Under the pieces are notes generated by a model. It was not told the DNA's origin. It saw only the letters and a program-made list of their open reading frames with translations, and did no database searches. This document shows positions 18,097 through 26,627 of a stretch of DNA of 64,000 nucleotides, piece after piece. The stretch's first letter is position 1. Every line of letters begins with the position of its first letter. The DNA is from Marinobacter alexandrii (GTDB lineage: Bacteria; Pseudomonadota; Gammaproteobacteria; Pseudomonadales; Oleiphilaceae). Where the stretch lies: positions 248,001 through 312,000 of the forward strand of contig NZ_SWKM01000013.1 in NCBI RefSeq assembly GCF_005871205.1, given 5' to 3'. The position numbers and the translations under genes were made by a program.

Positions 18097-18513
18097 TTAC
18101 CGTTCAGGCGGGATGGAATATGTCATGGTGGAATGAGCGACCGGCTCTTCCGCACCTTCGGAATAGACGAACACCTCGCCCACCCCCATGGTCCGGCCAA
18201 CTTTCAGCATGGTCGCCCGGGCCCATATCGGTTTATGAGCAACGGGTTTGCGCAGAAAATTGATGTTGAGGTTGGTGGTGACCGCCAGCGGCACCAGGCC
18301 AATCTTGCTCAACAGGGCCGCGTAGAGGGTGACATCCGCCAACCCCATCATCGCCGGGCCGGAGACGGTGCCCCCGGGCCTCAGGTGCTCCTCATCCACG
18401 TCCAGCTTCATTTCCGCCCAGCCATCGCCGAGCTTCTGCAAGGTGCCAAAGGCGGCACCCTGCGGAAACTGTTCATCGAGAAAAACCTGTAGTTCCTCAA
18501 AGGTAATAATCAT
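18097..18513 (-). CDS. PaaI-type hotdog thioesterase
   Basis: A 138-aa hotdog-fold protein. The family feature is the motif GGTVSGPAMMGLADVTLYAAL (split: GTVSGPAMMGLAD near residues 48-60), where the acid serves in hydrolysis of acyl-CoA. The start overlaps the stop of the acyl-CoA synthetase by four bases (ATGA), so the pair is translationally coupled. It probably hydrolyses an acyl-CoA made by its neighbour, or balances its pool; the acyl chain is unknown. Confidence 0.85.
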   Translation of the reverse strand: MIITFEELQVFLDEQFPQGAAFGTLQKLGDGWAEMKLDVDEEHLRPGGTVSGPAMMGLADVTLYAALLSKIGLVPLAVTTNLNINFLRKPVAHKPIWARATMLKVGRTMGVGEVFVYSEGAEEPVAHSTMTYSIPPER

Positions 18514-20165
18514 GCGCCCGGCTCGTCCTTAGCGCGATTGCGCAGCACGAAACGCTGGATCTTACCGCTGGGGGTCTTCGGCAGCTCGTCTACAAACTCG
18601 ATCTCACGCGGGAAGGCATGGGTGGACAACCGGCGGCGCACCAGATCCTGAAGCTCGTCTTTCAGGGCCTGATCGTCGGCCGGTGCCTGATCGCTCTTCA
18701 CGACCACGTAGGCCTTGATGATGGAGCCACGTTTCTCATCGGGCTTGCCCACCACACCGGATTCAGCCACGGCGGCGTGCTCCAGCAGGGTGCTTTCCAC
18801 ATCGGCGGGGCCCACCCGGTAACCGGCGGTGGTGATGATGTCGTCATCCCGGCCACTGAAGGAGAAGCAGCCGCCGCCATTGTTAATCACCATGTCGCCG
18901 GTGAGGTAGTAGCCCTTCACAAACGGGTCTTTCTCGCCCCAGGTGTAGCCGTCAAAGTGGAACAGTGGAGACGCCGCCACGTCCACAGCCAGCTGGCCGA
19001 CTTCGCCCTCGCCCACTTCCTCGTTCTTCTCATTCAGGGCAACCACCCGGTGCCCCGGTGATGCAAAGCCCATGGAACCTTCCTTAACCGGGTGCTCCAG
19101 GCCATGGAAGTTGCAGCAGGTCATACCGGTTTCGGTCTGGCCATAGTGATCTTTCACCGGGCAGAAATGACGGCTCTTGATCCAGTTCACCACTTCAGGG
19201 TTCAGCGGCTCGCCGGCACTGCTGGCCACTCGCAGACCGAGATTCTCGCCTTCTGGCAGTACGTGGTCATTGGCCTTGAGCAAACGGTACGCCGTGGGTG
19301 CCGCTGCCAGGTTGGTGATCTTGTACTTGCGGATCATGTCGTAGGTGGATTCTGGAGTGAAACCACCCGGGTTGAAATGGGTCGCGTGGCCCATCAACAG
19401 CGGACCCACCACGGCGTAGTAAAGGCCGTAGGCCCAGCCGGGGTCCGCTACGTTCCAGAACACGTCGTCGTCGCGCAGATCAATGGCGTACTTCATGTAC
19501 ACATAGAACGCCAGCAGGGCCTTGGCAGGCACCGCCACGCCCTTGGACTTGCCCACAGTACCGGAGGTGAACATCTGCAGGAACGGGTCATCACCGGTGA
19601 CCATCACCGGCTCGAAATCGCTGGACTGAGCCGCCAGGGTTTCTTCGAAATCAGGAATATCGGCGTCAATAGCCTGAGCGTTCACCCCCACCACCGGCGG
19701 GCACCCCTTCACATCCAACAGCTTCGGGAAGTTGTCAGGGTTGGTCACCACCAGCTTGGTGCTGGCGCGCTCGAAGCGGTATTCAATGGCACCGGAGCCA
19801 AAGGCGGTAAACAGGGGCTGGTACACCGCACCTGCGCGCAGGGCGCCGGCAATCACAATCAGCAGTTCAGGGGTACGCGGCAGCAGTGCGGCTACCCGGT
19901 CACCCTTGCCAATGCCCTGGGCCGTCAGATAGTTAGCGAAACGGGCAGAGGCTTCTTTCAGCTCGGCAAAGGTCAAAACGCCGTCGCCACCGTCCTCTTT
20001 CTCATAGTAAAGCGCGACTTTCTGGGGATCTTTCGCCCACTTATCGACAATCTCGTGGCAAACGTTCAGACCGCTGTTCAGGCGGCCGTCCAGAACCTCC
20101 GCTTCCAGTGCGGCAGGATCAAAATTGTTGTAGACGGCAGTGTATTCCGGGAGGCTCATTTCCAA
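18510..20165 (-). CDS. AMP-binding acyl-CoA synthetase (acetyl/medium-chain type)
   Basis: A 551-aa ANL-superfamily ligase. Motifs are MFTSGTVGKSKG (P-loop), YGQTETGMTCC (about residue 340), GYRVGPADVESTLLEH and PKTPSGKIQRF with the catalytic Lys at the C-terminus. The sequence resembles acetyl-CoA synthetase-like and medium-chain ligases more than long-chain FadD. It leads an operon with a thioesterase and an alpha/beta hydrolase. Its promoter region carries the TTTACGTAAA palindrome shared with the liv operon, which suggests co-regulation with branched-chain amino acid uptake. Confidence 0.88.
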   Translation of the reverse strand: MEMSLPEYTAVYNNFDPAALEAEVLDGRLNSGLNVCHEIVDKWAKDPQKVALYYEKEDGGDGVLTFAELKEASARFANYLTAQGIGKGDRVAALLPRTPELLIVIAGALRAGAVYQPLFTAFGSGAIEYRFERASTKLVVTNPDNFPKLLDVKGCPPVVGVNAQAIDADIPDFEETLAAQSSDFEPVMVTGDDPFLQMFTSGTVGKSKGVAVPAKALLAFYVYMKYAIDLRDDDVFWNVADPGWAYGLYYAVVGPLLMGHATHFNPGGFTPESTYDMIRKYKITNLAAAPTAYRLLKANDHVLPEGENLGLRVASSAGEPLNPEVVNWIKSRHFCPVKDHYGQTETGMTCCNFHGLEHPVKEGSMGFASPGHRVVALNEKNEEVGEGEVGQLAVDVAASPLFHFDGYTWGEKDPFVKGYYLTGDMVINNGGGCFSFSGRDDDIITTAGYRVGPADVESTLLEHAAVAESGVVGKPDEKRGSIIKAYVVVKSDQAPADDQALKDELQDLVRRRLSTHAFPREIEFVDELPKTPSGKIQRFVLRNRAKDEPGA

Positions 20166-20214
20166 CTCCTGTTGTTGTTGTCGTTGAATCCAAGAGTTTC
20201 AGGTTTATCACAGG

Positions 20215-20237
20215 GTTCACTTTACGTAAAGGTAAAC
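20215..20237. promoter_or_regulatory. Operator-like palindrome upstream of acyl-CoA synthetase
   Basis: TTTACGTAAA (20221-20230) is a perfect 10-bp palindrome, extended by GTTCAC on the left and GGTAAAC on the right. On the coding strand it reads TTTACCTTTACGTA, compared with TTGACGTTTACGTA in front of livG, 12 of 14 identical. It lies about 55 bp before the start codon. Confidence 0.65.
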
Positions 20238-20308
20238 TTTAGACCAAAACGACCCAAAATCCAGTCATTTTATGAGCGTGTATTGGTGGGCAAATTCAGC
20301 GCCGAAGC

Positions 20309-21370
20309 TCAGGACTCCGGATCAATCGGATGGGAATGACGGCCAGAAAGAATGTGATGAAGGCTGGAGCAATCCACCATCGGGTCATCGCAGTTAACGA
20401 CGATATCCGAATGGGCGATGACATAAGCCTTGCCGGTAATGTGGTTTTTCACGACATCCAGGTCGCCTTCTCGATCCACGCCACCGAACTGGCCAATAAA
20501 ACCGGTCTCCCGCAGCGACACCGTTTCCAGCCGATCTCCGGGCTGGATACTACCCTCGTAGTTCATTAGAGCCAGCCGGGCCGAGGTGCCCGTACCGGTG
20601 GTACTGCGGCAAATCACGCCCGGATGCACGTAAGTGGCGGACCGGGACCGGTAATAGCCTTCAGCCACATGCTCCACCGGCCCCATGAAGTGCAGGAACG
20701 GCAAGGGCCCGACATCCCCCAGGGTGTAGTGGGAGAAGCCCCGCTCGGCCTGGATGGCCTCAACAATGGCATGGGCGGTTGCTGCCAAAGCCCGCTCCTC
20801 ATCGAGGGTGAGATGGAAGCCCAGTTGCTGGGCATCCACCAGCGCATAGAAACCGCCGCTGTAGGCCACGCTGTAGGTCACCGTGCCCAGGGAAGGCACC
20901 TCAATGGTGGCCCGATAGGTATCAATGTAGCTGGGCAGGCCCTCACAGGTGATCGCTTCAACCACGCCATCCCGCACCAGGGCCTCAATCTGAACCAGGC
21001 CCGCCGGCGATTCCAACACGAAATGCTGGCGTCCTTCCTGCTTTTGCACAATGCCGGCTTCCAACACCGCCGTGGCAGTACAGATGGTGTTGGAGCCGGA
21101 GTAGATCGGGTAACCCATCACCTCCATGATGATGTAGCCGGCCGCCGCCCGGGGGTCGGTCGGCGGCACCAGCAGATCCACCGACATCTCCGGTATACCG
21201 TGGGGTTCTTCCAACAACAACCGGCGCAGGCCATCGGCGTCATCCCGCAGGTATTCCATCTGCGCCCGAACGGTATCGCCCGGCAATGGGTCAATACCGC
21301 CGGTTACAATCCGGCTTACATCGCCACCGGCGTGGGTATCCATTAACTGAATGGTCAATTCCGGTTTCAT
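20309..21370 (-). CDS. Proline racemase/hydroxyproline dehydratase-family protein with Ser/Thr site
   Basis: A 353-aa protein of the proline racemase superfamily. I start at ATG 21370, which overlaps the stop of the upstream oxidoreductase (TGATG) and has GGAG upstream. The usual first catalytic Cys is Ser91 (YSGSNTIC in place of M-CGHG), and the second is Thr258 (CRSTTGTG in place of DRSPCGTG). Racemases and 4-hydroxyproline epimerases carry Cys/Cys and trans-3-hydroxyproline dehydratases usually one Cys, so two-base racemisation is unlikely here. A dehydratase on a hydroxyproline-like substrate is the closest guess. Confidence 0.8.
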   Translation of the reverse strand: MKPELTIQLMDTHAGGDVSRIVTGGIDPLPGDTVRAQMEYLRDDADGLRRLLLEEPHGIPEMSVDLLVPPTDPRAAAGYIIMEVMGYPIYSGSNTICTATAVLEAGIVQKQEGRQHFVLESPAGLVQIEALVRDGVVEAITCEGLPSYIDTYRATIEVPSLGTVTYSVAYSGGFYALVDAQQLGFHLTLDEERALAATAHAIVEAIQAERGFSHYTLGDVGPLPFLHFMGPVEHVAEGYYRSRSATYVHPGVICRSTTGTGTSARLALMNYEGSIQPGDRLETVSLRETGFIGQFGGVDREGDLDVVKNHITGKAYVIAHSDIVVNCDDPMVDCSSLHHILSGRHSHPIDPES

Positions 21371-22512
21371 CACAGTGTCTCCAGGGACCAGGGTTGGCCG
21401 TGTTCGTCCCACTGGGCATCGGGTACGATCACGATCTTGCCGAGGTAGTTGCTGCCCCGGTTCACAAAGTAGTTTTCCGCGTGACGCAGATTCGAGAGCC
21501 GGAAAGCGCCGTGCAGCACCGGCTTAAGCTGCCCCCCACGAATCCAGGCCATCAACTGGTCTGCCTCCTCGCGGGTACCGTGGGACACCCCGAAAATCTG
21601 CACCTGGTACAGGTAAATCCGGGTCCAGAGAATTTCGCTGATATTGCCACCACTGGCACCGGCAATGCTCAGGCGCGGGTAGGTGGCGCGGGCGTTCATG
21701 TCGAAGATCATGGCATCGATGAACACGTCGGTCATCTCACCGCCCACCAGATCCATCACCGCATCGAAGGGCTTGCCACCGGTGGCGGCTTTCACACGCT
21801 CCACGAAGTTGCCCATGTCAGACCTGTCCAGCACCGCCTCTGCCCCCATCTCCAACAGCGCCTCGGCCTTATCCTGCTTACTCAGGGCGTAGGGAATGGC
21901 ACCAATGATGCGGCACAGCTGAATCAGTGCGGTGCCCACGCCACCGCTGGCGCCGGTGACCAGCACGTGCTCGCCGGCCCGAATGCTGGCAGAGGTGACC
22001 ATGTGGTAGGCGGTCTGGTAGGAACACATGCCCATAGACGCCAGCTCAGCATCGGACAATTCGGGGTTGGGAATGTGGTGAAACTGATCGGAAGGCAGCG
22101 CCACGTATTCGGCAAAACCGCCGTCGGCGCCGTGGCCGTAATAATCCGGCGTGAGATTGATGTCGCGGCGGTCATCGGCGTAGATGTTGAAATCCAGCAG
22201 GCCGCGCTCGCCGATGCGGCTTTCATCTACGCCCTCACCCACGGCCACCACCCGGCCGGCAATGTCCGCACCCTGAATGCGGGGGAACAACAAGGTGGGC
22301 TTACCACCCATCTGGAACGAGGTCATTTCCCCTTTCTTGGTGGGGTACAACCCTTCCCGCGCCTTGCGGTCGGTGTTGTTCTTGGCCGTGGCCGTCACCT
22401 GAACCAGCACCTCACCGGGTGCCGGTTGTGGCGTGGCCACCTCCTGATACTCAAGCTTATCAACACCGCCGTGACCGGTGAGCACCATAGCCTTCATGGT
22501 TGTGGGAATCAT
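21370..22512 (-). CDS. Zinc-independent MDR-family oxidoreductase (quinone reductase-like)
   Basis: A 380-aa medium-chain dehydrogenase/reductase. The N-terminal GroES-like part (KAMVLTGHGG ... PRIQGADIAGRVVAVG) is followed by the Rossmann region with VLVTGASGGVGTALIQL (about residues 175-191). The Cys/His cluster of zinc-binding alcohol dehydrogenases is not evident, so it resembles quinone oxidoreductases. An alternative start at Met6 exists. It is directly coupled to the proline racemase-like gene, suggesting one pathway. A 17-bp perfect palindrome lies 24 bp upstream. Confidence 0.85.
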   Translation of the reverse strand: MIPTTMKAMVLTGHGGVDKLEYQEVATPQPAPGEVLVQVTATAKNNTDRKAREGLYPTKKGEMTSFQMGGKPTLLFPRIQGADIAGRVVAVGEGVDESRIGERGLLDFNIYADDRRDINLTPDYYGHGADGGFAEYVALPSDQFHHIPNPELSDAELASMGMCSYQTAYHMVTSASIRAGEHVLVTGASGGVGTALIQLCRIIGAIPYALSKQDKAEALLEMGAEAVLDRSDMGNFVERVKAATGGKPFDAVMDLVGGEMTDVFIDAMIFDMNARATYPRLSIAGASGGNISEILWTRIYLYQVQIFGVSHGTREEADQLMAWIRGGQLKPVLHGAFRLSNLRHAENYFVNRGSNYLGKIVIVPDAQWDEHGQPWSLETL

Positions 22513-22535
22513 GGCCGGGGGATCCTCCCTGCTGA

Positions 22536-22552
22536 CTGAATATAGTATTCAG
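22536..22552. promoter_or_regulatory. 17-bp perfect palindrome upstream of MDR oxidoreductase
   Basis: CTGAATA-tag-TATTCAG, with two 7-bp arms, lies 24-40 bp before the ATG at 22512, in a position for a repressor site. Its AT-rich dyad form fits a GntR- or TetR-type operator; no regulator gene adjoins. Confidence 0.6.
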
Positions 22553-22611
22553 ATCAGCATAGGTTAGATCCCCCCGGGTGTCAGTGGGGGTTGCGGGTAT
22601 CCGTAATGCAC

Positions 22612-23838
22612 CTAGCGTGCGATGACCCTGTACACCGGCCGCAATTTGGGGATCTGCTTCAGCACCACCTGTATCACCGTCATCAGTGGCACCGCCAGCA
22701 ACACGCCTACCGGCCCCCACAACCAGCCCCAGAAGAAGATCGAAACAAAGATCACCACCGGGTTGATGGCCATCCGGAAACCGTGCACCCAGGGCTCGAT
22801 AAAAAAGCCCACCAGCGTGGTCAGCCCCAGGTATCCCAACGGCGCAAAGGCCATAAGCCAAACCGCATCCAGGCTGATGGCCGACACCACCGCCAGCAGC
22901 AAAATGGTCAAAATCACGCCAAGGTAAGGGATGAACCGTGCGAGGCCGGCAATCAGTCCCCACACCGCCGGGTCTGGCAAGCCAATGGCCCAGCACATCA
23001 ACCCGGTTGCCACACCCACGGCAGTGTTACTCAAAGCCAGAACGCCCAGGTATTGGGCGATCTGGTGCTGGGAATCATGGGTGATGCGCAGCACCGTTTT
23101 ACGCTGCACCCTCGGCAGTTGACGGACAAAATTCTTGATAATCCGGTCGCCGCCCACCAGTAGAAAATAGGTCAACGCCAGCGCTAATAACAGGCCGGCA
23201 ACGCCGTCCCGGGCTTTGCTCATCAACTGGCTACGCCAAGAGTCGGTTTTCAGCACCACGGTGGTCGGCTTTGCCTTGCTGCTGTCCGACAGCTCCGCCA
23301 TGGACTTCTCGACCTTCTCAGCCGATTCCGTCACCTTGCTGATCTGGCGCCGAATTTCACTCTGCCCCACCAGCAAGCGGGAGATGCCCTGAGGCGCTTC
23401 TTCCGCCCAGGTCAGTACCGGTGATGCCACCGCGTAGGTCACCCCTGCGATGCCGCCCAGCACCATCAGCACCAGTAACAACGCGCTCACCATGCGCGGC
23501 ACCCGAAAGGCCACATACAGCTTCTTAACTATCGGCGACAGCAGAAGGCTGGTCAGAATCGCCAGAATGATGGGCAGAACAATCTGGTGCGCCACATACA
23601 GGGTGTACAGAATACCCAGCGTAAACAGACCATAGATGGGCGTGGATAACTCCGATGATATTAGCGGGCGAGACCTGGCATCCGCGTTGTTATGGTCCAA
23701 GTGGTCCGTGTGGTCAGAGTTGCCAGCAGAATTGGCGTGAGAGTTGTTGGCGTTGTTTTCGTCCACGATGAGCGAGTCGTCCTTGTGTTTAAACGGTCGA
23801 AAGGCTCTTACTTTACGCTTCCTGACAACCGTTCGCAT
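22612..23838 (-). CDS. AI-2E-family transporter (PerM-like)
   Basis: A 408-aa membrane protein of the AI-2E/UPF0118 family. A 60-residue His/Asn/Asp-rich cytoplasmic lead precedes paired helices (LFTLGILYTLYVAHQIVLPIIL), a large periplasmic loop (residues about 145-215, with a coiled-coil-like Glu/Lys stretch) and the conserved C-terminal block GLIAGLARFIPYLGVILTILL and FFIEPWVHGFRM-NPVVIFVS. Members are proposed to export or admit autoinducer-2 or to act as Na+/H+ antiporters. The His-rich head is unusual. The gene follows vgrG by 21 bp but its link to it is unclear. Confidence 0.88.
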   Translation of the reverse strand: MRTVVRKRKVRAFRPFKHKDDSLIVDENNANNSHANSAGNSDHTDHLDHNNADARSRPLISSELSTPIYGLFTLGILYTLYVAHQIVLPIILAILTSLLLSPIVKKLYVAFRVPRMVSALLLVLMVLGGIAGVTYAVASPVLTWAEEAPQGISRLLVGQSEIRRQISKVTESAEKVEKSMAELSDSSKAKPTTVVLKTDSWRSQLMSKARDGVAGLLLALALTYFLLVGGDRIIKNFVRQLPRVQRKTVLRITHDSQHQIAQYLGVLALSNTAVGVATGLMCWAIGLPDPAVWGLIAGLARFIPYLGVILTILLLAVVSAISLDAVWLMAFAPLGYLGLTTLVGFFIEPWVHGFRMAINPVVIFVSIFFWGWLWGPVGVLLAVPLMTVIQVVLKQIPKLRPVYRVIAR

Positions 23839-23859
23839 CAGTGGGACTTTACTGTGGGG

Positions 23860-25827
23860 TCATGTCGGCACCGTTTGAGGGGCCTCCGGTGACTGGGCAG
23901 CGGCTGCCGTACCCCGGCCCGGCCCACCGCCGGAGTTCATTCGCACCAGCGGCCCGGAAAGCGTCACGCCACTCGGGTCCACCTTCACAAAACTGCCGCC
24001 GGCCTGAAGAGTCACCTCTGCACCGGCTTCAATCACAATCTTCATACCAGCCTTGTGATGAATCTCGCGGCCCGCCTCGATGAGCTGGGCGAGGCCCTGG
24101 TGGCTGTGGTGGCAGCCACCCACGATGTGGCTGAAATCGCCACCGATGCGCTCCCTGCACTCACCCTCTACGGTAGTGTGACTGTTGCCACCCACGCGCT
24201 CGAACCGGTTGTTGTTCACGGTCAGGTGGCTGTCATTCCTGATCACTTCGGTGCGGTTGTGCTCGGTGAGCAGATCCAGGCCTTTCTGGGCGTGGATGTA
24301 GATCTGTTCCTTGTCCGCTTCGTCCTCGAATCGTAATTCGTTGCTGCCCTCGCCCTTGTGGGTCTGGGTTTTCAGGGTGGTGCGGGTTTTGTGCTCTGGC
24401 AGGGAATAAGGTGGTTTGTTGGTGGCGTGGTAGGTGCGACCAGTAATAATGGGCTGATCCGGATCGCCATCCAGAAAGGACACAATCACTTCATGGCCGA
24501 TGCGGGGCAAGGCCATAAAACCATACTGCCCGCCGGCCCAGCCCTGGCTGACCCGGAGCCAGGCACTGCTGTGTTCGTCATTCTGGCTGTAACGATCCCA
24601 CGGAAAGCGCACTTTCACCCGGCCGTGTTCGTCGCAGTGGATCTCTTCACCCTCGGGCCCGGTGACGATGGCGATCTGTGGGCCGTCCATGATGGGGCGA
24701 TGGGCACACGAGGGCCGCCAGGTGAGATTCCCGGGGATGGCACTGAAGCGGTTGTGGTAGGTAGTCGGTTCCGACCCACCCTCCTCTTGTAATGCCTGAG
24801 GTTGCTGGCCCTGGTGAGTAACAGCAGTGAGCAGCCAGTCTCGGTTCAGGTTCGGTTGGTCATGATCGGTGAGTTCAACCTTGGCACCCGGCGCAAAGTC
24901 CGGGCGATTGCTTTCGCCCTGAGCGGTACTGGCGTCATTCCTTAGTGCGTCCAGTTTAGCCTGGGTGAAGGGACGGCCACTGGCATCGGCCTTGAATCGG
25001 CCCGGGTAGTCGAAGTGCTGGTAGTCGTCGCGGTGGTTAAAAGCGCTGGTGCCCTGCTCGTGCATCAGGGCGTAGGCAGGGTTCTTGAAGGTGTAGTCTT
25101 TGAGCGCCACCGAAGCGGCCCTAACCCGCTCCTGGTAGCGGAACTTGAACACCGACATCTGCCGGTTACTGCCACCCGCAGAGGCTTTATATCCGACCGG
25201 CGCCAGAACCGGTGCGTCGCCGTGATGATCGGCGAGAATCAGCCCGGCCGATACACTGCCGTCCACCGCACCATGTTGATAGCGGTAATGCCAGCCTTCC
25301 TCAGCCGCCAATCGCTCCAGAAACGCCAGATCGCTCTCCCGATGCTGAACGCAGTATTCCCGCTCCGCCGACTCGCGCTTGAGTTCAAACACTGAATCCA
25401 CAATGCCCCGCTCTTCCAGCAAGGTACGCACAATGGCATCAGGTTGCTGTCTCTGGAAAATCCGGCTGTTGTGCATCAATCCCAACCGCCACAACGGTGG
25501 CTGGATGACCAGTTCATAGCGGGTGCGGCGATGGCCGGAGTCGCCCCGGACGAATTCGCTGACCACACCGTTGAACCGGCGCTGCGGTTCGTCATCTTGC
25601 CAGACCATTAGCTCGACAGGTTGCTCCAACACATCCGCAGCGCCAATAGCGGGATCGGCACTGGCCAGCTGTAAGCGGCCATGAAACAACTCGGAAAGGG
25701 CTTCGGTCAGCGCAAAGCCGACTACAGAAAATACGTCGGGTGGGAACTCACCAACACGGGCGGTGAACTGCAATCCATTTGCCTGGGGCATGCCTTCAAT
25801 CCTTTGAAGCATTAACGATGTGCTCAC
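23860..25827 (-). CDS. vgrG: Type VI secretion spike protein VgrG
   Basis: A 655-aa VgrG, the trimeric tip of the type VI secretion needle. Its N-terminal gp27-like domain (ELFHGRLQLASAD, LERLAAEEGWHYRYQHG) runs to about residue 370, followed by the OB-fold linker (PEGEEIHCDEHGRVKVRFPWDR) and the gp5-like beta-helix (YGFMALPRIGHEVIVSFLDGDPDQPIITGR). The C-terminus is rich in Gly, Ala and Pro without an extra effector domain. No other type VI gene or effector/immunity pair adjoins, so it is an orphan and probably uses a machine encoded elsewhere. Confidence 0.93.
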   Translation of the reverse strand: MSTSLMLQRIEGMPQANGLQFTARVGEFPPDVFSVVGFALTEALSELFHGRLQLASADPAIGAADVLEQPVELMVWQDDEPQRRFNGVVSEFVRGDSGHRRTRYELVIQPPLWRLGLMHNSRIFQRQQPDAIVRTLLEERGIVDSVFELKRESAEREYCVQHRESDLAFLERLAAEEGWHYRYQHGAVDGSVSAGLILADHHGDAPVLAPVGYKASAGGSNRQMSVFKFRYQERVRAASVALKDYTFKNPAYALMHEQGTSAFNHRDDYQHFDYPGRFKADASGRPFTQAKLDALRNDASTAQGESNRPDFAPGAKVELTDHDQPNLNRDWLLTAVTHQGQQPQALQEEGGSEPTTYHNRFSAIPGNLTWRPSCAHRPIMDGPQIAIVTGPEGEEIHCDEHGRVKVRFPWDRYSQNDEHSSAWLRVSQGWAGGQYGFMALPRIGHEVIVSFLDGDPDQPIITGRTYHATNKPPYSLPEHKTRTTLKTQTHKGEGSNELRFEDEADKEQIYIHAQKGLDLLTEHNRTEVIRNDSHLTVNNNRFERVGGNSHTTVEGECRERIGGDFSHIVGGCHHSHQGLAQLIEAGREIHHKAGMKIVIEAGAEVTLQAGGSFVKVDPSGVTLSGPLVRMNSGGGPGRGTAAAAQSPEAPQTVPT

Positions 25828-26250
25828 CGGGTTACGCGCAACACCAAATCCTTGGCTACCCTAGCCGATGAAACTGAGCTGAAAATTACCAGCACGGCAT
25901 CGCTTAATCAACGCGCGAACACTGAATCTGAGCACTCGGTGGCAGTGCAGGCCGGAGTTATACGAACGAGTTCGCAAAAGTCCGGGGAAAAGACGGGAAA
26001 CCTCGCTAACCATTTGATAGGGTTGAAACTAAATTGCGAGGAATTGGAGCTATACGCCCCTTTGGCTGTCGAACCCTGATAAAAGCTGGGCGTACAAATC
26101 CGCACGATGGTTGCTTTTTTGTGCTCTATCTAATTGATTTAAAATCCGATATTTCTTCGCACAGAGCATCCGAAAATGGATTTATACGAACGTGTGTTAT
26201 ACGAACGCGTTCGTTGAATACGCTGTTAAAAATGCAAGGAGGCAGTATTT
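25828..26250. other. Gene-free stretch with TTATACGAACG repeats
   Basis: No gene is supported between vgrG and the 94-aa protein; the longest frame (25852-26079) has no ribosome binding site and an unlikely composition. The stretch is AT-richer than vgrG and carries three copies of TTATACGAACG (25958, 26182, 26197), described separately. A T6 run occurs at 26113. Confidence 0.6.
25958..26214. repeat. TTATACGAACG repeat, three copies, two as dyads
   Basis: The 11-mer TTATACGAACG occurs at 25958-25968, 26182-26192 and 26197-26207. The first is continued into CGAACGAGTTCG, and the third into the perfect 14-bp palindrome ACGAACGCGTTCGT (26201-26214). All are within 260 bp of one intergenic region and are absent from the flanking genes as far as I could see. 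Their role is unknown; operators or fossil mobile-element ends are possible. Confidence 0.75.
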
Positions 26251-26535
26251 GTGAAGGATTGGTTCAATGAGTTTTTGGTGATCTTGGCCTACTCGAAGCG
26301 AACTCAATGGGCCATTATCCTCGGAGTGGTTGGGTTTATTGTAATCCAAGTGTGGGGTGGCTATCAGCTCTCCAATTTCGAGTTGTCTGGCCCCATGAGC
26401 TCTATTACCGATGTGATCAAACAGAAATTTTTACGGCACTTCGATAAAGCTGCTTTGGGTTGCTTGCTGTCTTTCTGGGGGACAGCAATTACTCTTTATA
26501 AGAAAGATAGAAAACGGTTCTACCGATCGTTTTAA
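26251..26535 (+). CDS. Small membrane protein, function unknown
   Basis: A 94-aa protein starting at GTG 26251, with an excellent AAGGAGG site (26236-26242) 8 nt upstream. Residues about 20-37 form a transmembrane helix (WAIILGVVGFIVIQVWGG), and a second weaker hydrophobic stretch (AALGCLLSFWGTAITLY, about 67-83) follows an amphipathic charged segment. It ends in basic residues (KKDRKRFYRSF), suggesting a cytoplasmic C-terminus. Its low GC and the attC-like palindrome right after its stop codon make it look like cassette cargo. I recognise no family. Confidence 0.7.
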   Translation: MKDWFNEFLVILAYSKRTQWAIILGVVGFIVIQVWGGYQLSNFELSGPMSSITDVIKQKFLRHFDKAALGCLLSFWGTAITLYKKDRKRFYRSF

Positions 26536-26538
26536 TTT

Positions 26539-26612
26539 TTAACAAGTCGCAGCAGTTCGCGGCCGATAGCCGCCGGACGCCACTGTCGGGTCGCCGCTGT
26601 GCTCGGCGTTAA
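26539..26612. other. attC-like element between two small genes
   Basis: TTAAC (26539-26543) and GTTAA (26608-26612) are the outer complementary boxes of a 74-bp element that begins 3 bp after the 94-aa gene and ends 5 bp before the AAGGAG site of the GNAT gene. The 5' arm reads TTAACAAGTCGCAGCAG, much as many attC sites do, and an internal GCGGC-cgata-GCCGC hairpin is present. The right box GGCGTTAATT resembles that at 5759-5766. Inner arm pairing is poor, so this stays a candidate. Confidence 0.4.
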
Positions 26613-26627
26613 TTGCCAAGGAGAGGT

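Noticed and set aside
25852..26079. 75-codon frame upstream of the repeats, next to vgrG
   Set aside because: No ribosome binding site, unlikely composition, and it overlaps the TTATACGAACG repeat; nothing supports translation.
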